The notes under the pieces are model-generated. The model was given only the letters and a program-made list of their open reading frames with translations. It ran no database searches and was not told the DNA's origin. 9,820 nucleotides of DNA, from assembly GCA_026708165.1 (NCBI GenBank), contig JAPOVO010000081.1, forward strand, positions 8,371-18,190, read 5' to 3'. Positions 5,574 through 9,820 of this stretch are shown here, piece after piece. The stretch is from Chloroflexota bacterium (lineage in GTDB: Bacteria; Chloroflexota; UBA11872; VXNJ01). The position numbers and the translations under genes are program-made. Numbering within the stretch: the stretch's first letter is position 1; each line of letters starts with the position of its first letter.

Positions 5574-6056
5574 AGCGATAACGGGGAATCAAGCGCAAGC
5601 TGATACCTCCCCCGCACCGCCGCTTGGTCGGCACAGACTACGAAGCTGTATGCTCATATGTCGAAACAAGCCAAGCGGTCGGCTAAGTGGTGGGGTAGAT
5701 ATTGACATAATCCTCCACCTTTGCCGTGAAATACTGATTTAAATCTTCCGAAGACCGCTAACAGGGCAAACGGCCGTCATCAGACACCCCCCTTGTTTTT
5801 ACACTGGCTCACAGGGTAATGTTTCCTAAAAGTGGGCAAATGCAATAGATTTCACGGCCCATTCCTCCCTCGACTGAGCACTACCTGTGAATGCAGGCTA
5901 AAGACCCACTGCGGCTTGTGTACTAGACTCCGACCCAGCCAACTTAGGGCCTTACTATTTACTACCACCCTTCTATCGTCGTTCACCCGCCCCACTCACT
6001 GTCACACCGCCACGGCCGCCCCACGAGCCATCACTCAAAATAGAAGTATTCCCCAC

Positions 6057-6080
6057 TTTTCCGACTTAATCGGGCTTCCA
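6057..6080. repeat. decayed copy of the ATTCCCGA palindromic repeat
   Basis: Aligned without gaps to 4736-4759 it matches 19 of 24 positions, sharing CCGACTT-ATCGGG and the final TCCA. The outer stem is broken but the inner CCGA/TCGG pairing survives. It lies 50 nt past the channel stop codon. Confidence 0.45.
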
Positions 6081-6130
6081 GGACCCTAGGCGCGCAGGCA
6101 GGCAGAGATGTCGTGGCCGCGCGTCAACCT

Positions 6131-6952
6131 TCAGGCGTCCGGCGACGGATGATCTTGCAGTGACTTCCCACAGTGCGGACACGTTGTGATTTCCGGTTCG
6201 GCAGACTTGCGCTGCTCTAGCTCATCCACGAAGGCAGACCCCAGGATGCCCGCCGGCATGGCGAACAGCCCGATTCCCAGCAGCGCTACGAAGGTGCCCA
6301 GCCCCCTCCCCAGCGGCGTGACCGGATACAGGTCGCCGTAGCCCACTGTTGTCAGCGTGACCACACCCCACCACATCGCCGCCGGGACGCTCGAGAACGC
6401 CTCGGGCTGCGTCTCCCGCTCGGCCAGGTACATGAAGACCGATGCGAAGAACAGCAGCACGAATCCCACGAATATGGTGGAGAGCAGAACGTCTCGCCGA
6501 CTTCGCAGCACGTGAGCGACAAGCGACATGGATTCCGAGTAGCGCGCGATCTTCAACAAGCGCAGTAACCGCAAGACCCGCACGAACCGCAAGTCGAGCC
6601 CCACGATTAGCGGAATGTAGAACGGGAGGATCGCCAGTAGGTCTGCGATGGCCAGCGGCTGAACCGCAAAGCGTAACCGGCCCCAAAGCGGATGCGAATA
6701 GGCCGGGTCCTCGGTGCATGACCACACGCGCGCGACATACTCGACGGTGAAGATCGCAACGGATACGACTTCGAACACCGTGAAGACGCCGCGCGCCGCG
6801 CTGGCTATGGGTTCGATCGTTTCGAGCATGATCGCGAATGCGGTGAGCGCAATAATCGCGACAACGGCCAGATCGAAAATCCGGCCCGCGCGATCGCCTT
6901 CATCCGCGGTGTTGACAATCTGATGGGCGCGGCGCTTGATCCGGCTATACAT
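6131..6952 (-). CDS. voltage-gated potassium channel, six-transmembrane, KvAP-like
   Basis: The 273-residue product is an inner-membrane channel. S1 spans about 25-45, S2 56-77 and S3 98-118. S4 has a basic residue every third position (R122, R125, R128, R131, K134, R137), the hallmark of a voltage sensor. S5 spans about 155-178, the pore helix about 188-200, the K+ selectivity filter TVGYGD is at 202-207, and S6 about 216-243. Four subunits would form one pore. A short cytoplasmic tail ends with CPHCG (258-262), a half zinc-ribbon-like CxxC; four tails could bring such pairs together, which is inference. Start: ATG 6952 gives the usual family N-terminus (MYSRIKRRAHQI). The frame is open to GTG 7102 but those 50 extra residues are not channel-like. 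No good ribosome site precedes 6952, so the start is the least certain part. It is divergent from leuS and appears to be a single gene. Confidence 0.9.
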   Translation of the reverse strand: MYSRIKRRAHQIVNTADEGDRAGRIFDLAVVAIIALTAFAIMLETIEPIASAARGVFTVFEVVSVAIFTVEYVARVWSCTEDPAYSHPLWGRLRFAVQPLAIADLLAILPFYIPLIVGLDLRFVRVLRLLRLLKIARYSESMSLVAHVLRSRRDVLLSTIFVGFVLLFFASVFMYLAERETQPEAFSSVPAAMWWGVVTLTTVGYGDLYPVTPLGRGLGTFVALLGIGLFAMPAGILGSAFVDELEQRKSAEPEITTCPHCGKSLQDHPSPDA

Positions 6953-7117
6953 CACAAGTTCGCAATGCTGTTTCCATATACGTGACAGACGTTCGAGAGA
7001 TCGGACGAGTACAAATGATAAGTAATCGGATCGACCGGGATCGAAAACTGCATCTACCATTTCTACCCGCAACCAGGAATTTTGCGACAAAGGAAGGTGC
7101 ACGACTTTCCCGCTGGC

Positions 7118-7123
7118 TAAAAT
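7118..7123 (+). promoter_or_regulatory. possible -10 box for leuS
   Basis: TAAAAT is a near-consensus -10 hexamer in the 296-nt gap between the divergent channel and leuS starts. No recognisable -35 lies 16-19 nt upstream. It would give a leader of about 118 nt. The gap shows no T-box antiterminator motif. Confidence 0.25.
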
Positions 7124-7248
7124 GTAAGTTGAATATGCTAGTCGTGACGACCATTACCCGGCACTCCGTCGGCGCCCCCGGGCACTCCTGATGGAGCAGG
7201 GTCAAATGGTCGGGGCTGGCCCGATTATCAAACGCAGGATAGAGGCAG

Positions 7249-9820
7249 TTGGACAGGTACGACGCTAAAGCCATTGAAAGCAAATGGCGCCGTCGGTGGC
7301 AGGAAGCCGACGTCTACCGCACCAATACGTTTTCTGGCAAACCCGCCTATTACTGCCTCGTATTCTTCCCCTACCCGTCCGGCGAGGGGCTCAGCGTCGG
7401 CCATCTGCGCAACTACATCCCGGTGGACGCCATGGGACGCTACATGCGCATGTCCGGCTACGAAGTACTCCACCCTATGGGATGGGACGCGTTCGGTTTG
7501 CCCGCCGAGCAGGACGCCATCGACAAAGGCATCCATCCCGCCGTAAGCACCCGACAATACGCCGCAAACTACAAGCGCCAGCTCACCATGGTCGGATGCG
7601 GTTACGACTGGTCGCGGGAGATTAATTCATCCACTCCCGACTACTACAAGTGGACGCAGTGGTTTTTCCTCCTTCTCTATAAGCGAGGTCTCGCCTATCG
7701 GGCTCAAGGAATGCAGTGGTGGTGCGAAACCTGCGGCGCGCTGGCCAACGAAGAGGTGCTCTCCGATGGCACCTGCTGGCGAGGGCACTCCGGCATCGAG
7801 CGGCGGGCGCTCAACCAGTGGTTCTTCAAGATCACCGAATATGCGGACCGGCTGATCGAGGACCTCTCACTCGTCGACTGGCCGGAAAGAACGAATCGGG
7901 CGCAGGTCAACTGGGTCGGGCGCAGCGAGGGCGCCGACGTCGTCTTCAAGACCGACTCCGGCGCCGAACTGACGGTGTTTACCACCAGACCGGACACGCT
8001 GTTTGGTGCGACCTTCATTGTTCTCGCGCCCGATCTTCCTCTTCTGCCCGTTTTGTCGACCGCGGACCGCCGTACCGAAGTCGAAGATTACGTGCGCCGC
8101 GCCGCCGGTGTGTCCGAAATCGAGCGCGCGGCAGTTGGGGGTGAGAAGTCGGGTGTATTCACGGGATCGTATGCGGTCAACCCTGTCAACGGCGAACGCA
8201 TCCCTATCTGGATTTCGGACTACGTGCTGATCTCCTACGGCACCGGCGCGATAATGGCCGTCCCCGCGCACGACGAGCGCGACTTCGAGTTCGCCCGCAA
8301 ATACGATCTGCCCATCCGCGTGGTCGTAGCTCCGGACGGGTGGGACGGCAAAGACCTGGATGAGGCCTTCATCGGCCACGGAACCATGTTCAACTCGCCT
8401 CCGCACGACGGGCTGACCTCGGAGGACGGTGGAGACGGGATCGTTGCCGATCTCGAGCGGAACGGCCTCGGAAAGCGGACCGTTGCTTACCGGATGCGCG
8501 ACTGGCTGATCTCCCGCCAGCGTTATTGGGGATGTCCTATACCCATAGTGCATTGCGACGCATGCGGGGAAGTCCCGGTTCCCGAAAACGACCTGCCCGT
8601 GCTCTTGCCCCATCTGGAGGACTTCGTTCCCCAGCAGGCCCACCGGTCACCGCTCGTATCCATCGATGACTGGGTCAACACGACCTGCCCAAGCTGCGGA
8701 AGCTCCGCCAGGCGCGAGACCGATACCTTGGGCGGCTTTGCGTGCTCGTCGTGGTACTACCTCAGATTCATAAGCCCTCACTTCTCCGAAGGACCGTTCG
8801 ACCGCGAGGCTGCCGAGCGCTGGATGCCTGTTGACCTCTACGTGGGCGGAGCCGAGCACCAGGTCATGCACCTGCTGTTCGCGCGGTTCTGGTTCAAGGT
8901 CATGTATGACGCCGGACTCATTCCCTATAAAGAACCCTTCGGCGCGTTGAGGCATCAGGGCATGTTGCTGGCCGAGGACGGCTGGCTGAACGTCGCCGAC
9001 GCCCGCATCACCGGCGAGTCGGCTGTAGCGCGAACGGCGGACGGCGTTCGCGTGTACGAAAAGCCCGATGCGACTTCGCGAATGTTGTACACTGCTCCGC
9101 CGAAGGCCGAGCTGGAGGTCAAACCCGAGCGCTCCACGGTCAACGGAGCCGAATGGGCCGCGGTGCGCAGCGGCAAGATGTCCAAGTCGATGGGTAACGT
9201 GGTGACGCCGGACGCCATAGTCGAGCGATACGGGGCGGACTGTCTCAGGGGCTACGAGATGTTCATGGCCCCCATCGAGGGAACGCTGCCCTGGAGCGAG
9301 AACGGACTCGCGGGCTTGCAGCGCTTCTATCAGCGGCTCTGGGACTTGGTGCTCTACGACGGCGGCGACCGTCGAGCGGCCAACGGCCAGGTTCCGCCGT
9401 CCGAAGCGCAGCGGCGGGCGGTCCGAATCATCCACAAGGCCGTCAAGCGATGCACCGAGGACATCTCCCGGCTTCGTTTCAACACGATGATCGCCAACGG
9501 GCTGATGGAGACGGTGAACGACCTCTATTCCGTCTGGTCCGAAGATCTCGGTCAGTCGGAGTTGGGACGCGACATCAAGGAAAAGTTGATCCTCTTGCTC
9601 GCGCCGATCGCGCCGCATCTGGCCGAGGAATTGTGGGAACGCACCGGACGACAGGGATTCGTTGCGCTAGCCTCGTGGCCCGAGTTCGACGAAAAGCTCG
9701 CGACCGAGGAGACCATTACGTTGGTCGTCCAGGTAAACGGCAAGGTCCGTGACAGGCTCAATGTCGAACGCGGCATAACCGAGGATCGGGCCAAGGAACT
9801 GGCGGTGTCCAGCCCTGGGG
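7249..9820 (+). CDS. leuS: leucyl-tRNA synthetase (3' end cut)
   Basis: The frame is open for 857 codons from TTG 7249 to the window end. The start is fixed by the in-frame stop at 7240-7242, AGGA nine nt upstream, and a typical LeuRS beginning (DRYDAKAIESKWRRRWQEA). It charges tRNA-Leu in the cytoplasm. PYPSGEGLSVGHLRNY (41-56) carries the HIGH-type motif as SVGH, with Ser49 in place of the first His; WGWDAFGLPAE-type HPMGWDAFGLPAEQ follows. Zinc ligand candidates are C159, C162, C176 and H180, then C436, C439, C480 and C483. The CP1 editing domain spans about 227-410 with TTRPDT (245-250), GTGAIMAVPAHDERD (331-345) and the conserved D345. KMSKS is at 643-647, then an anticodon-binding helical domain and the start of the C-terminal domain (LVVQVNGKVRDRL). 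Residues about 579-641 are an insert before KMSKS that resembles an SH3b fold. Probably 20-30 residues are missing at the end. An annotation from ATG 7432 would delete the HIGH motif. Confidence 0.97.
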   Translation, partial: MDRYDAKAIESKWRRRWQEADVYRTNTFSGKPAYYCLVFFPYPSGEGLSVGHLRNYIPVDAMGRYMRMSGYEVLHPMGWDAFGLPAEQDAIDKGIHPAVSTRQYAANYKRQLTMVGCGYDWSREINSSTPDYYKWTQWFFLLLYKRGLAYRAQGMQWWCETCGALANEEVLSDGTCWRGHSGIERRALNQWFFKITEYADRLIEDLSLVDWPERTNRAQVNWVGRSEGADVVFKTDSGAELTVFTTRPDTLFGATFIVLAPDLPLLPVLSTADRRTEVEDYVRRAAGVSEIERAAVGGEKSGVFTGSYAVNPVNGERIPIWISDYVLISYGTGAIMAVPAHDERDFEFARKYDLPIRVVVAPDGWDGKDLDEAFIGHGTMFNSPPHDGLTSEDGGDGIVADLERNGLGKRTVAYRMRDWLISRQRYWGCPIPIVHCDACGEVPVPENDLPVLLPHLEDFVPQQAHRSPLVSIDDWVNTTCPSCGSSARRETDTLGGFACSSWYYLRFISPHFSEGPFDREAAERWMPVDLYVGGAEHQVMHLLFARFWFKVMYDAGLIPYKEPFGALRHQGMLLAEDGWLNVADARITGESAVARTADGVRVYEKPDATSRMLYTAPPKAELEVKPERSTVNGAEWAAVRSGKMSKSMGNVVTPDAIVERYGADCLRGYEMFMAPIEGTLPWSENGLAGLQRFYQRLWDLVLYDGGDRRAANGQVPPSEAQRRAVRIIHKAVKRCTEDISRLRFNTMIANGLMETVNDLYSVWSEDLGQSELGRDIKEKLILLLAPIAPHLAEELWERTGRQGFVALASWPEFDEKLATEETITLVVQVNGKVRDRLNVERGITEDRAKELAVSSPG

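Larger units (their letters stand above)
5439..6130. other. about 690-nt stretch without a convincing gene
   Basis: Short open frames exist but none has a ribosome site plus protein-like composition. The stretch holds a weak terminator-like hairpin (5505-5532), a clear palindromic repeat (5546-5573), a GTACTAGACT box (5921-5930) identical to the one before GyrI-like gene 1, and a decayed repeat (6057-6080). Bases 5600-6050 look less GC-biased than the genes around them. No tRNA or known RNA fold was recognised. Confidence 0.5.

Noticed and set aside
5702..5735. Promoter based on TTGACA at 5702-5707
   Set aside because: The only -10-like hexamer (AATACT) is 22 nt away and nothing credible follows.
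5366..5742. Small open frames across the repeat at 5546-5573 on both strands (WIPAFAGMT and FRRKPESR texts)
   Set aside because: Such peptides are well-known false genes produced by this palindromic repeat.
5832..6089. 85-codon plus-strand frame in the non-coding stretch
   Set aside because: It is rich in Cys, His, Thr and Pro with no ribosome site or family resemblance.
6953..7102. N-terminal extension of the channel to GTG 7102
   Set aside because: The 50 extra residues are not channel-like; the homologous N-terminus begins at 6952. Not fully excluded because the ribosome site at 6952 is poor.
7150..7230. Possible tRNA because of GGGTCAAATGG text
   Set aside because: There is no T-loop consensus, acceptor stem pairing or cloverleaf.
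6953..7248. T-box riboswitch or leader peptide attenuator for leuS
   Set aside because: No TGGnACCGCG-type antiterminator motif, no terminator hairpin with T-run and no Leu-codon-rich short ORF was found; TCGGG-N5-CCCGA at 7210-7224 is too short alone.
7867..9618. Long minus-strand frames opposite leuS
   Set aside because: They are antisense shadows of an unambiguous LeuRS.

Overview
The window is GC-rich, tightly packed bacterial DNA. It holds seven genes or gene parts and one larger non-coding stretch. No rRNA or marker gene other than leuS is present, so the source cannot be named. High GC, short imperfect palindromes scattered between genes, a Rieske oxygenase, a Tat-type flavin amine oxidase and the style of the leucyl-tRNA synthetase would fit a free-living environmental bacterium. 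Chloroflexota (SAR202/Dehalococcoidia-like) is my best guess, at low confidence and from memory.

Layout. 1-309 (+): the last 102 residues of a Rieske aromatic-ring-hydroxylating oxygenase alpha subunit. 477-2324 (+): a 615-residue protein made of four tandem PH-like (YokE/bPH_3-type) modules and a C-terminal SHOCT motif. The modules repeat with an almost exact period of 144 residues, and a palindrome sits next to the predicted promoter. 2418-3977 (-): a flavin monoamine oxidase-like enzyme with a Tat-like leader, convergent with the PH gene. 4230-4700 and 4959-5438 (+): two tandem paralogous GyrI-like/AraC effector-binding domain proteins, divergent from the oxidase, each with the same upstream element about 57 nt before its ATG. 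5439-6130: about 690 nt with no convincing gene, carrying palindromic dispersed repeats. 6131-6952 (-): a six-transmembrane voltage-gated potassium channel with a CxxC tail. 7249-9820 (+): leuS, starting at TTG and cut by the window end probably a few tens of codons short of its stop.

How they may work together. leuS is housekeeping and the channel is an independent single gene. The Rieske oxygenase, exported amine oxidase and two stand-alone ligand-binding domains could reflect catabolism or sensing of small organic molecules, but only gene order supports that. They are not one operon: the oxidase is on the opposite strand.

Most unusual points: the four-fold PH-module/SHOCT protein; the paired GyrI-like genes with duplicated upstream DNA; and the LeuRS, which has Ser in place of the first His of the HIGH motif and a roughly 63-residue insert before KMSKS that looks like a bacterial SH3 domain. 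I see no defence system, CRISPR array, transposase, integrase or tRNA.
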